Source: Balneolaceae bacterium (GTDB taxonomy: Bacteria; Bacteroidota; Rhodothermia; Balneolales; Balneolaceae). From it: a DNA stretch of 37,409 bases. The stretch is taken from assembly GCA_007693395.1 (NCBI GenBank), contig REDS01000120.1:1-37409 (forward strand), in the 5' to 3' direction. Below are positions 24,961 to 34,100 of this stretch, in pieces (within the stretch, counting starts at the first letter, position 1; the number at the start of each line of letters is the position of its first letter). The notes under the pieces were generated by a model, which searched no databases, was not told where the DNA came from, and saw only the letters and a program-made list of their open reading frames with translations. A program made the translations under genes and the position numbers.

Positions 24961-26721
24961 TTACCCTGCCCCGCTCGATGCGCCTCCGCCAGCAGAGCCA
25001 ATAGAGGCGCCACTGCCACCCACTGAACCCGAAAACGAAGATGTGCCACTCGCTGATAGGGTAGATATGGATGATGCCACAGTTGCCGGTGTTGTGTTTG
25101 AGCCAGCCATCAAAACAATCCAGGGGAAAAGAATAGCTGTATCATCGCTGCTTTTTTCGAGGATCACAGTAATTTTTTTCTGACTAATTCCAAATGCCGT
25201 TGCATAGATAAAGTGGTGGCCAAGCATTTCCATATTGATGGTTCGCTTGTCTGCGTTTTGCAAACCCTTCAGGTATGCATTCCAGCGCCTGAACATGGTT
25301 TCGCCCTCTTCTGTGCGGCGCAAAATGGCGGCTGAAGCTCCGCACATAATCCCTGTGCTTACGATACCAATCACTGCAAACTCACTGCCAAAAATAAGCA
25401 TAGCCACAGCGGCAAGGAAAAGCAGTAACTGAATGATCAAATGAATCGCTAATCCGGTCATGCTTCGGCTGTCGATCCAGTTGAGTGCATCGTACTCTTT
25501 TTTTATCTCCTTCATCCATTGGGAATACCATTTTGTGAAGTTTTTGGAGGTGAAAAGTTTATCGAATGTGTTCGTTCCTCCTGAGATCTGTTCCTTCACA
25601 TAATGAATGGTTTGCTTTTCCCAGGCGGCCAGCTTACCGATCTCTTCAGGCTCTCTGTCTGAAACGCTGATTCTGAATTGCGTAGATTCGGATGAAAAAG
25701 ATGAACGATTCTCCTTTTTCTCTTCATGAATGCTAAACCATCCTCTTCGGGCCAGATCAAAAATAGTTGCAGTGAGATGATTACCTGTAGTTGTGGAATG
25801 GCTCAGCAGACGGCCAATAATGGCAGGCTTGGTTCGGTCTGGCAGCAGTATGGTTTGCTGATCAGAGATAGTTTTTGTTGTATGGCGCTTACCGTATTTC
25901 TGATAGAAAAAGATGAATACTGCGATACTGATTGCCACAAGAAGCAGCGTTACGGGTTGGGTGATGGAGGCATAAAATGCATCCCGTTCGGCCTTCCTCT
26001 GCATTTCTGCTGCAATTTCTTCTTCTTCCTCCATAATCATCTCAAGGGTGAGTAGTGGTTCATTTACGGGGAGAAGGGCTTCATCAAAAAGTGAACGGGG
26101 AAAAAGAGAGCGAATGGACACAAGCTGTCCTCGTGAAATATCACTGCCGGTTAATGTGATGCCGCGCTCATTAACTGCAATGGAGTGATTTTCGGCCGGC
26201 AAACGGGTCCATGCGTATATCGTTTCCGGTGAGGTTTCTTCCGGCAGTGTGATCTGAATGGTGAGATTGTCTGTGGATCTGCTCCGCCCCGATGCGAGAT
26301 AATTCCAGTAAAACTGCACCCACTCTTCCCCAACAGAAAGGGCACCGGTAAGATCGTACGAGATGGTAAATGTTCGGGTAGTATCTGTTGCCGAATAGTG
26401 CCATTTGATGATCAAATTACGATCGGTTTCTGAAACACTAAAGGTTCCGGGACTTTCGCTATTGTTATTGATGTAGGATTCATTCCCCTCAGAAACTGAG
26501 ATGTTTGTGGCTTCTCCAAACCCTTTTCTCGGAAAACGGTGATCTGCCCAGCTGAAGCTTCCATCGAATACGTAGGTGAGATGTTCTGTAAATCGAACCG
26601 TACCGTCATCCAGAATTTCAACTTCGATGGTTATCTCCGGAATGGAGTAATCATTCGCTATCGAAACGGTTACACTCATCATAAAAAGCAGTAAAATCAG
26701 GGGAGGTAATTTTTTCAGCAT
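24961..26721 (-). CDS. DUF2207-family membrane protein
   Basis: A 586-residue protein from the ATG at 26721, chosen because the signal peptide (LPPLILLLFMMSVTVSIAN) starts there; openings at 26745 and 26766 only add residues before it. The extracytoplasmic N-terminal half is the DUF2207 beta-rich domain (DDGTVRFTEHLTYVF, YDLTGALSVG...VQFYWNYLAS). A transmembrane helix follows at about 255-275, then a cytoplasmic segment (RTKPAIIGRLL, ATIFDLARRGWFSI), a helical hairpin membrane pair at about 425-470, and a Ser/Gly/Ala-rich tail ending GGGASSGAG. This is the standard order for DUF2207 (COG4907) proteins, whose function is unknown. It is read toward the sigma operon terminator. Confidence 0.85.
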   Translation of the reverse strand: MLKKLPPLILLLFMMSVTVSIANDYSIPEITIEVEILDDGTVRFTEHLTYVFDGSFSWADHRFPRKGFGEATNISVSEGNESYINNNSESPGTFSVSETDRNLIIKWHYSATDTTRTFTISYDLTGALSVGEEWVQFYWNYLASGRSRSTDNLTIQITLPEETSPETIYAWTRLPAENHSIAVNERGITLTGSDISRGQLVSIRSLFPRSLFDEALLPVNEPLLTLEMIMEEEEEIAAEMQRKAERDAFYASITQPVTLLLVAISIAVFIFFYQKYGKRHTTKTISDQQTILLPDRTKPAIIGRLLSHSTTTGNHLTATIFDLARRGWFSIHEEKKENRSSFSSESTQFRISVSDREPEEIGKLAAWEKQTIHYVKEQISGGTNTFDKLFTSKNFTKWYSQWMKEIKKEYDALNWIDSRSMTGLAIHLIIQLLLFLAAVAMLIFGSEFAVIGIVSTGIMCGASAAILRRTEEGETMFRRWNAYLKGLQNADKRTINMEMLGHHFIYATAFGISQKKITVILEKSSDDTAILFPWIVLMAGSNTTPATVASSISTLSASGTSSFSGSVGGSGASIGSAGGGASSGAG

Positions 26722-26783
26722 TCTTTTCGAATCTTCTGTTAACATTTCAGATAAGCCTACGATCAATTAAGTAAAATTGTTCG

Positions 26784-26822
26784 CATAAAAAAACCCTTTC
26801 TGATTGTTCAGATAAGGGTTTG
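26784..26822 (-). terminator. Rho-independent terminator of the osmC-like gene
   Basis: AAACCCTT-TCTGA and TCAGATAAGGGTTT (plus-strand reading) pair with one bulged base around a short loop. On the minus strand a T-run follows (A-run at 26787-26793). It lies just beyond the stop codon of the osmC-like gene; a T-run on the other side allows bidirectional action. Confidence 0.78.
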
Positions 26823-26848
26823 TTTTTTGAGAATTGTTAGATGGGAGT

Positions 26849-27280
26849 TTAGTTCAGCGTGTAATCAAGTGTGATTTCACAGTTGAGTACTTTCGACACA
26901 GGACAACCGGCTTTGGCTCCATTCGCGAGTTTATCAAACTCCTCATCAGATACTTCCGGTACCTTGGCTTCCAGTTTGAGAGCGATTTTGGTGATATCCC
27001 AGCCTGTATCGCTTTGGTCTAGCGATAGGGTAGCGTCAACCTTCAGCGTTTCTGCTGTGAAACCGGCTTTTTCCAGTTCAACGCTCAGAGCCATGGCGTA
27101 GCAGCCTGCATGGGCGGCGGCTATTAGTTCTTCGGGATTGGTACCCAGTTTTCCATCTTCATTTTCAAACCGTAGTTTGATTGAGTATGGTTGGCCGTCA
27201 AAAACTCCGCTCTGCGTAGATAGTGTTCCGCTTCCGCCAAAACCGGATCCGTTCCATTGTGCTTTTGCTGTGCGTTTCAT
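26849..27280 (-). CDS. OsmC/Ohr-family peroxiredoxin
   Basis: A 143-residue OsmC-subfamily protein that would reduce organic hydroperoxides with a pair of cysteines. They are visible in AAHAGCYAMALS (Cys60) and AKAGCPVSKVL (Cys126). The N-terminal WNGSGFGGSGTLST and GTNPEELIAAAHA blocks are family hallmarks and point to OsmC rather than Ohr. Length is normal. It lies between an upstream gene (27303) and the terminator at 26784-26822, so it may be the second gene of a two-gene unit with the glycosidase-domain gene. Confidence 0.93.
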   Translation of the reverse strand: MKRTAKAQWNGSGFGGSGTLSTQSGVFDGQPYSIKLRFENEDGKLGTNPEELIAAAHAGCYAMALSVELEKAGFTAETLKVDATLSLDQSDTGWDITKIALKLEAKVPEVSDEEFDKLANGAKAGCPVSKVLNCEITLDYTLN

Positions 27281-27302
27281 AATTACTCCTGTTTGGTTTG
27301 AT

Positions 27303-28199
27303 TTAGTTGTTTAATAATAACAATGCATTAGATACTCTGCGTTCGCCCTCGTGATCGAACTCAAAATTATCACTGGGATAGTTTACAATACCATCGGTTT
27401 TTTTGTCTTTAATCCACATGGCTGTGGAGCCGCCGCCATCGAGATTTAATGCATCCACAGCACCCATGCTCTCCAAAAATTCGGCAAGTTCAGGGATGGT
27501 CATTCCATAAGATTGAAAGGAACGTCCATCAACTGTAATCAGTAAAAGGTTATTATCTTGCGTGATGGCTACCGCCGTTCTTGGGTGGCGGTTTTCATGA
27601 AACGGGTCGTTCCTGAAATTTCTTTGTTTACCATTATAAATCAGCAATGGTCCGGAACTCATCAGGTTGCCTAATACCACATTCTGCCATCCATCATCCG
27701 GCTTCGCAAGAATGGTAATCATACCATCTTCACCCCACCCGATTCCTCCGTTTTCAGTATAAGGATTGCGTTCTCCGGCACCCTCTGAAATGATGGTTCC
27801 ATCAACCCGTAAAAAAACAACTGCGCCACCTGCCCGGGGATTAAAAAAAGAACCGTTAATGGCCGCAAGTGCACCATATTTTTCAGCAAATTCACTTGTC
27901 TTAACCAGATCATCCCGCTCAAAAGCTATTTTCATTGATGCTCCAGCTGCATCAAGATCTATTTTAATGACGTTAATACTGAGCCGCGCATCAAAAAGAT
28001 CATCGCCCAGATAGCTTTTCCACTCTATTCCACCAGCAATGGTTTCAACTTCCCAGGCCAGTTCCTGAGCTTTGACAGAGTCACTGCTCTGAGCTGAAAC
28101 GGCAAAGGGCAGTAATGTGCATGCGAGAAAAAGAACAAATGTATAGCGAAGTTGCTTAAAAGGCAGCTTGGTGCTTCTGTAGCGTGTAAAGTTTTTCAT
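27303..28199 (-). CDS. Exported phosphodiester glycosidase (NAGPA-domain) protein
   Basis: A 298-residue exported protein with a long signal peptide (basic start, LRYTFVLFLACTLLPFAVSAQ). The NAGPA/DUF2233 domain is marked by LAAINGSFFNPRAGG (about 110-124), HPRTAVAIT (about 210-218), LITVDGRS, the GMTIPELAEFL helix, and DALNLDGGGSTAMW (about 250-263, an acidic/Gly catalytic loop) followed by RRVSNALLLL. Family members cleave sugar-phosphodiester bonds, for example in cell-wall glycopolymers; the substrate here is not known. A 22-bp gap separates it from the osmC-like gene. Confidence 0.87.
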   Translation of the reverse strand: MKNFTRYRSTKLPFKQLRYTFVLFLACTLLPFAVSAQSSDSVKAQELAWEVETIAGGIEWKSYLGDDLFDARLSINVIKIDLDAAGASMKIAFERDDLVKTSEFAEKYGALAAINGSFFNPRAGGAVVFLRVDGTIISEGAGERNPYTENGGIGWGEDGMITILAKPDDGWQNVVLGNLMSSGPLLIYNGKQRNFRNDPFHENRHPRTAVAITQDNNLLLITVDGRSFQSYGMTIPELAEFLESMGAVDALNLDGGGSTAMWIKDKKTDGIVNYPSDNFEFDHEGERRVSNALLLLNN

Positions 28200-28343
28200 T
28201 TTAGCAGATCAGTAATCCCTGGGATTGTATCAATACTCTATGAAACAAAATGTTATGATACTATTGTGTAAGGTAAAGTTCCAAAAATCATGCAGTACCG
28301 CTGTAATTTAATTGAAATTTAACAGAACACCTTCCCAAAAATT

Positions 28344-28378
28344 AAAAAGCCCCGGTGAAACAGAATCATCAGGGGCTT
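28344..28378 (-). terminator. Rho-independent terminator of the S9 peptidase gene
   Basis: AAGCCCC (28347-28353) pairs with GGGGCTT (28372-28378); the 18-base loop can fold further. On the minus strand TTTTTAAT follows. It lies about 45 bp beyond the peptidase stop. Confidence 0.7.
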
Positions 28379-28423
28379 CGGGGTTTGGTTAATGATTGTA
28401 CTGCAAAGTGATGCAGTTAAACA

Positions 28424-30712
28424 TCATCTGCTTATTCTGTAAGCATCAGGTGGCGTTTGTCCGGCAAGGTGCCTCACAAAATGATCCCAGGTTCGCCGTA
28501 TGTGATACGGTTCATTGGCATAGCCGTGGCCGCGGTTTGGCATCACAATAAGGTCGAAATCTTTGTTGTGGCGAATCAGTTCGTCAACAAGCAACAGGGT
28601 CATGGCGGGATGTACGTTTGTATCCATCGTGCCGTAGCTAATCAGGAGCTTTCCTTCAAGATTTTCGGCCATATGATGCACGGCCTGATTTTCATAATTA
28701 TCCCCTTCAAGCAGGCCCTGAAATTTCTCGCCCCAGTAGTACGTGTACCCGCGGTTATCGTGGTTTCCGGCACTGGATACACCTACTTTGAAAAAATCAG
28801 GGTATTGCAATAGTGCTGCCGCAGTGGCGTACCCGCCTCCGGAATGGCCATAAATTCCTGCCCTATCGATATCGATAAATGGATATCGTTCAGCAAGTTC
28901 TTTCATTCCTGCAATTTGATCGGGCAGCCCGTTGTCAGCCATGTTACCGTGATAGTAGGTGTGAAATTCCCGCGAACGGATCGGGCTGCTGCCAAGCGCG
29001 TCAATTGCAACAACCACAAAGCCAAGCTCTGCAAGTGCATATGCCTGCAGCCGCTGGAATGGAGAAAAGTTGCGGGCACCAAGGCTGCCGCCCTGCGGGC
29101 CGGGATAGATGGCGTTTACAATCGGGTAAGATCTGTTTTCGTCAAAATCCGTTGGCAGAATCATAATGCCATACAGATCTGTTTCTCCGTGGCGGTCTTT
29201 AACGCTGAAGGGAACCGGTTTTTGCCAGCCGGTTGCCATAAGGTCTTCAATGTCGGCCTCTTCAAGTTCCATAATGAGATTACCATCACGATCGCGAACT
29301 ACGCTTTTTTGTGGCTCTGTAAATGTGGAGAAGGTATCCACAAACCAGGATGCATCGCTGCTGAGGGTTACTTCATGATTGGCATCTTCCGGTGTGAGAA
29401 GAGTAAGATCGGAGCCATCAAAGTTTACCCTGTAAAGATGGTAAAAGTAGGGATCGCGCCCCTCTTCTCGCCCTACTCCGGTAAAGAAAATTTCACGCAG
29501 TTCATGATCTATGTGCAGAATATCAACCACATTCCAGTCACCATCGGTTATCTGATTAATCAGCTGGCCAGTCTCAAGATCGTGCAGGTAGAGATGTCCC
29601 CAGTTGCTCTTTCGGGTGAACCAGATAAATTCGTTCGTATCATGAAAAACCCTCCAGTTTGGAATACCACGGGAGGTAAGGTTCGATTCAAAGAAAATAT
29701 CGTCACGCTCGTGATAGATTTCACGAACACTACCTGTTTCCGGATCGGCTATGCGGAGGCGCACATCCTTATAATCGCGCGAAGTGGAAACGAATGCCAG
29801 CTTGCCTGAGTCACTGCTCCACTCATTATCCACCCATACACCATCACGTATCAGTCCACAGCAGTTCGAGCTGCGATGGTGATCCGGTTCGATATCAAGA
29901 AACGTGGTGGATTGATGCTCCACATCAATGATTACGCGTTCCAGCATCGGCACAATGGAATCACCCGGCAGGGCATATGGCCAGATATCTGCTTCGGGAC
30001 GGCCTTCGCGGGTTCGCCAGAGTGTCATTGTGCCAACTTCACGCTCATCCTGCCGGAATGTGCTTATTTTTTTTGAATCGGGCGACCATTTCATCAGCGG
30101 CCTGTCTGATCGTCGCCAGCCGTGATTGTCGGTTGCATAACCGAAATGGTGTTCTCCATCCGTAGTAAGCTGAATGCGTTCATCGGTTTCAATTACCTGC
30201 ACCCAGAGATTGTTGTCATCAATATAAGCGGCGAGTGTGCCATCGGGTGAGATTACCGAAAAGGGTACCGGCCGTTGTACAGTTCGAACAGAAGAGCATT
30301 CATACGTTTGTAACGAGCAACTCCAGACCGATTGTTCTCGCTCAAAACGGATAGTGGTTGCATCATCATAAAACCTAAGGTTTTGCAGCCCGAAGTTTTC
30401 CGGGTTAACCGATGTGCCTGTTGCTTCTTCAATCGCACCGGCAAGGCGCACATGATCAAACGCCTCTTCACGTGTTTGTGCCGCTACATCAACCAATGTG
30501 TAACGGTTGCCATCGCGTGAATTCAGCATATACCAGAAGCGGTTTTCGTCAATCTGGTTAGGGTTAACATTGCTGTTAAAAACTTTGCCTGTCAGGTTCC
30601 ATGTGAGCATGGCTTCGGCTCGTTCGTAAGCTTCCTGCATATCCTGAGCAGCAGCAGAAAGGTTTATTCCGAGTAAAAGCAGTAAAGCGACTGGTAGTAT
30701 CCGTTTTTTCAT
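28424..30712 (-). CDS. Exported S9-family dipeptidyl-peptidase IV-like serine peptidase
   Basis: A 762-residue exported peptidase. The ATG at 30712 places the signal peptide (MKKRILPVALLLLLGINLSAAAQ) at the N-terminus; an in-frame opening to 30745 adds 11 residues. The first 480 residues are the DPPIV beta-propeller (DGTLAAYIDDNNLWV, MKWSPDSKKIS, EWSSDSGKLAFVS). The last 250 are the alpha/beta hydrolase domain with the nucleophile in GIYGHSGGGYA (Ser624), the Asp in SYGTMDTNVHP and the His in NRGHGY. Family members release dipeptides or cleave peptides in the periplasm. The 321-codon antisense frame at 28844-29809 is a shadow. Confidence 0.94.
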   Translation of the reverse strand: MKKRILPVALLLLLGINLSAAAQDMQEAYERAEAMLTWNLTGKVFNSNVNPNQIDENRFWYMLNSRDGNRYTLVDVAAQTREEAFDHVRLAGAIEEATGTSVNPENFGLQNLRFYDDATTIRFEREQSVWSCSLQTYECSSVRTVQRPVPFSVISPDGTLAAYIDDNNLWVQVIETDERIQLTTDGEHHFGYATDNHGWRRSDRPLMKWSPDSKKISTFRQDEREVGTMTLWRTREGRPEADIWPYALPGDSIVPMLERVIIDVEHQSTTFLDIEPDHHRSSNCCGLIRDGVWVDNEWSSDSGKLAFVSTSRDYKDVRLRIADPETGSVREIYHERDDIFFESNLTSRGIPNWRVFHDTNEFIWFTRKSNWGHLYLHDLETGQLINQITDGDWNVVDILHIDHELREIFFTGVGREEGRDPYFYHLYRVNFDGSDLTLLTPEDANHEVTLSSDASWFVDTFSTFTEPQKSVVRDRDGNLIMELEEADIEDLMATGWQKPVPFSVKDRHGETDLYGIMILPTDFDENRSYPIVNAIYPGPQGGSLGARNFSPFQRLQAYALAELGFVVVAIDALGSSPIRSREFHTYYHGNMADNGLPDQIAGMKELAERYPFIDIDRAGIYGHSGGGYATAAALLQYPDFFKVGVSSAGNHDNRGYTYYWGEKFQGLLEGDNYENQAVHHMAENLEGKLLISYGTMDTNVHPAMTLLLVDELIRHNKDFDLIVMPNRGHGYANEPYHIRRTWDHFVRHLAGQTPPDAYRISR

Positions 30713-30979
30713 AAATAGAGCGTTCTGAAATTTTTGTTTTATCAAGCGGTATAAATAACCGGTTTTGAGGCATTAAAATAAAGACAAAATTCTTTGCTGC
30801 ATCGCGGAGTTGAAACTTTTAACAGAGTTTGTGCGAATACAATCCAGTTTCAGCTTGCAAACAGCATATGTAGGAATTATGAAACTATTAAGTTAGCAGG
30901 TATTAAAACGGTGGAATCAATAAAAAAAAGTCATTACCCATTAAACCTCGCTGTAATAGATTGGGATAAAGAGCCGTGT

Positions 30980-31087
30980 TTATCCATCACAAATGATATT
31001 GTGAAAGCTCATGGCGGTGAACTATATTTGTCAAGCAATCCACAAATTGGTACGAAGTTCAGGATCGCTTTTCCACGCAAACAATAA
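30980..31087 (+). pseudogene. Histidine-kinase C-terminal relic
   Basis: The 35 residues LSITNDIVKAHGGE...FRIAFPRKQ match the end of a HATPase_c domain (G2 box and the last strands). They closely resemble the C-terminus of the downstream kinase (LSITNDIIKAHGGS...FSIKL). The N, G1 and F boxes, the HisKA domain and everything upstream are absent. The opening that contains it starts at 30794, but the residues before LSITNDIV have no kinase features. It is read as the leftover of a deleted paralogous kinase, 21 bp before the intact one. Confidence 0.75.
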
Positions 31088-31108
31088 CCAAAAGGAAGAG
31101 TGAATATA

Positions 31109-34100
31109 ATGTTGCAACCTGCATTGTTGAACTTTTTATGTAAGAGGTTGGCCTGCCTGTCTCTATTCGTAATGATCATCCCTTTTAGTGGAGCTTTTGA
31201 TCTTCTGGCTCAGCGCATAGTTAACACGCAAGCCGGAGCCACACACAGAATCTATTCACCGGAAGACGGTATTCCAAGCCATATGCCTACCAATGCCATT
31301 TTATCGAAAGATGGCTATTTATGGATAAGCACCACCGCGGGTACAGTAAGGATGTCGGGTAGTGAGATTGAAGATTTCGGGGCAGAGTTTGGCCTGAACA
31401 TGATGCAAAATATCTACTACGACCGAACACGAAATGTAATGTGGTTCAGTGATTCTGAAACACTTGCAAGATTTGATGGCGAGAAAATTACACTGTTTGG
31501 AATTGAAGATGGGTTCGACCCACCCGGAGGCGGAAGAAAAGAAGCAAGGCCGGTACTTGCAGACAGCGAAGGTCGGCTCTGGATCGGTTCATATACATTG
31601 CCGCTCGATAGCCCTCAAAATGGCGGACTTACCCTCTTTGAGGACGGTGAGTTTAAAACCTTCTCGGTTGATGAACTGCCACTACATAATATAAGTGGTG
31701 CATTTGAGGCTTCAGATGGTTCCATCTGGTTTAGCTCTCTTGGCTACAGTTCTGAGGGCATTTTCCAGAAAGAGGCACATTTTGCCCGGTTTAAAAACAA
31801 TGAGTTTGAAATTTTTGATGAACAAACCGGCTGTTCAAACATCATGACCATTTTCAGAGATCCTGAAGGCTTTGCAATCAGCATCACCGAAGATAATAGC
31901 GGCAATCTTTGGTTTTTGTGCAACGGTTTATTCGACTCGTCATCAAGTGAACGGCAAAATAACGGGTTATTTCGATTTACTGATGGCATTTTTGAACCTG
32001 TAGAGTATGTTAACGATCACTTATCATCAAGCCAGGGTGGAATGTTTCTGCTCTACGATGATGCCGCAGATGAAATCTACATTACATATTCGCCACAAAA
32101 TGGTTTTAAAGAAGATAATTTCTACAAACATATGTTTGTTCATCGTGATGGAGAATGGAATACAGAAGAAATCATAACCTGGGAAGAATTACAACTCTAT
32201 AACGGGCATTTAAGTGAAAATGCCAACTATTTTGGTTTTTATCTGCTTCGAAGTAATAGTGGCCAAATTATGGCAAATCTTCAGGTAACCCAATCCGGGG
32301 TAAACGGAGTACAAAGTATCGTTTTCAGAAAAAATGACAGCAACTGGGAATGGATTGATAACACAAGTGGCTTTTTTCTCATTAATCTATCGGGTGATGT
32401 TTTTCTAACGGCACAGGCTGAACCCGATGTGATTGGCATCTACACTCCAACCTATTCCCGGCTTTTAACAGTGGACGATGGCTTACTTAGGGTGCCACAG
32501 GAATCCACCCTTGGCGGGAGCTACTTCAGGCAGCGGTTTTTTACCGACAGGGATGGCAACGTCTGGATTAACTACATGAATAATTACAATCCCGAAACAG
32601 ATTCGTATGATGCTCTGGGCACATCATTCTGGGATGGTGAACAATTCAGGAATTTGTCGATGGATAATGGTTTTTCCAGCAACAATCTCTTTTTTGTGAA
32701 CCAGTCATCCGATGGTGCGCTCTGGTTTCCGTCTGACAGAGGCGTGAACCGGTTGATTTGGGAAGGTGAAGAACCACAAATTACTACCTTTACCGATTCT
32801 GATGGATCCCCATTTTTCTCAAAGAAAATGGTTGAACGTGCCAATGGCGAAATATTCACATACAACAATTATGTAACACCAGCTTCTGATGTTGTGCCTG
32901 AGCAGCCCTTTTTTCTTGGTAAGTTTGATGGCGACTCCTTTATACGGTTCGAATCGCCTTTCCCCGACAGCCTGATGACACTGCCTTATCAGGGCTATGA
33001 ATTAACAGCTGATCGTGAAAACCGATTATGGCTTTCTGCACAGTTTGCCCAAACTACAGGTGATGCACTTTTCCTGGCAAGAACTCACCATCGCGTTTTA
33101 ATTGATGACACCTGGATTGTTCCGCCGGAAGAGTGGAATATTCCTGATGACCGACTTTTTTACGTGGGCGAATTACAGGATGGCCGCTATTACTTAAAAG
33201 AGGGTGGATTTGCAAAATTTGACTTCGACAGACTGCAGTTTGTTGATCTTTCAGACAGTACCAGTGCAACGGTAAATTTCAGGTTGTTACAACGGGTAAA
33301 TACTGCTGGTATGTATTTTAACATTGAAACTGACAACCACCTGTATGTACGATTTCGCGATATGGGTTTGGCCATTTTTGATGGCACCAACCTCACCTAT
33401 CTCGATCGCAGGGATGGGCTGCCGAGCTTGCGCATCAGCTACCCACACAGGGATCGTAATGATGATCTGCTATTTACCACACCCACCGGGGGTATCATTT
33501 TCAGCGGCACGGATTTTACCTCCGTTCGTGATGACGCGGTGAGTGGTTTATCGGCAAGGGGAATCGCCCGTGACAGAAACGGAAATATTCTCATCTCCCA
33601 TCTGGATCAGGGAATTACAATCACCCGTATGGACACCATTCGGTATCCCGTGCGAATATCAGCCATTCTGGCCGAAGATGAGCGATTTTATGAATCACAA
33701 TCACCACGGCTGGCATACAGCAAGAATAATCTGCAGTTTCGGTTTAACACCCTGAATTTTTCAAGACCTGAAGATGTGAAATTCTCTTATTTGCTTGATG
33801 GACTTGGTACAGAGTGGTCACCACCTACGGAATCTAATTTTATAGAATTCAGAAGCTTGCCTCCCGGAGATTATACCCTTCGGGTAAGAAGTGTAGGCCC
33901 GGGTACATTGGTATCAGTTCCAACGGAGTTCTCCTTCAGTGTGGCCCCTCCATGGTGGCGCACCTGGTGGGCATACTCATTTTATGGTTTACTTTTTATT
34001 TTGGGAATTGTAGCTACAGATCGCGTTCAGCGCCGAAGATTGCTGGCTAAAGCACGCGAACGCGAACGGGAAAAAGAACTTGCCCATGCCCGCGAAATCG

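Noticed and set aside
28844-29809. A 321-codon plus-strand open frame
   Set aside because: It lies wholly antisense to the S9 peptidase gene, whose motifs and catalytic triad are clear; the frame has no domain-like features.
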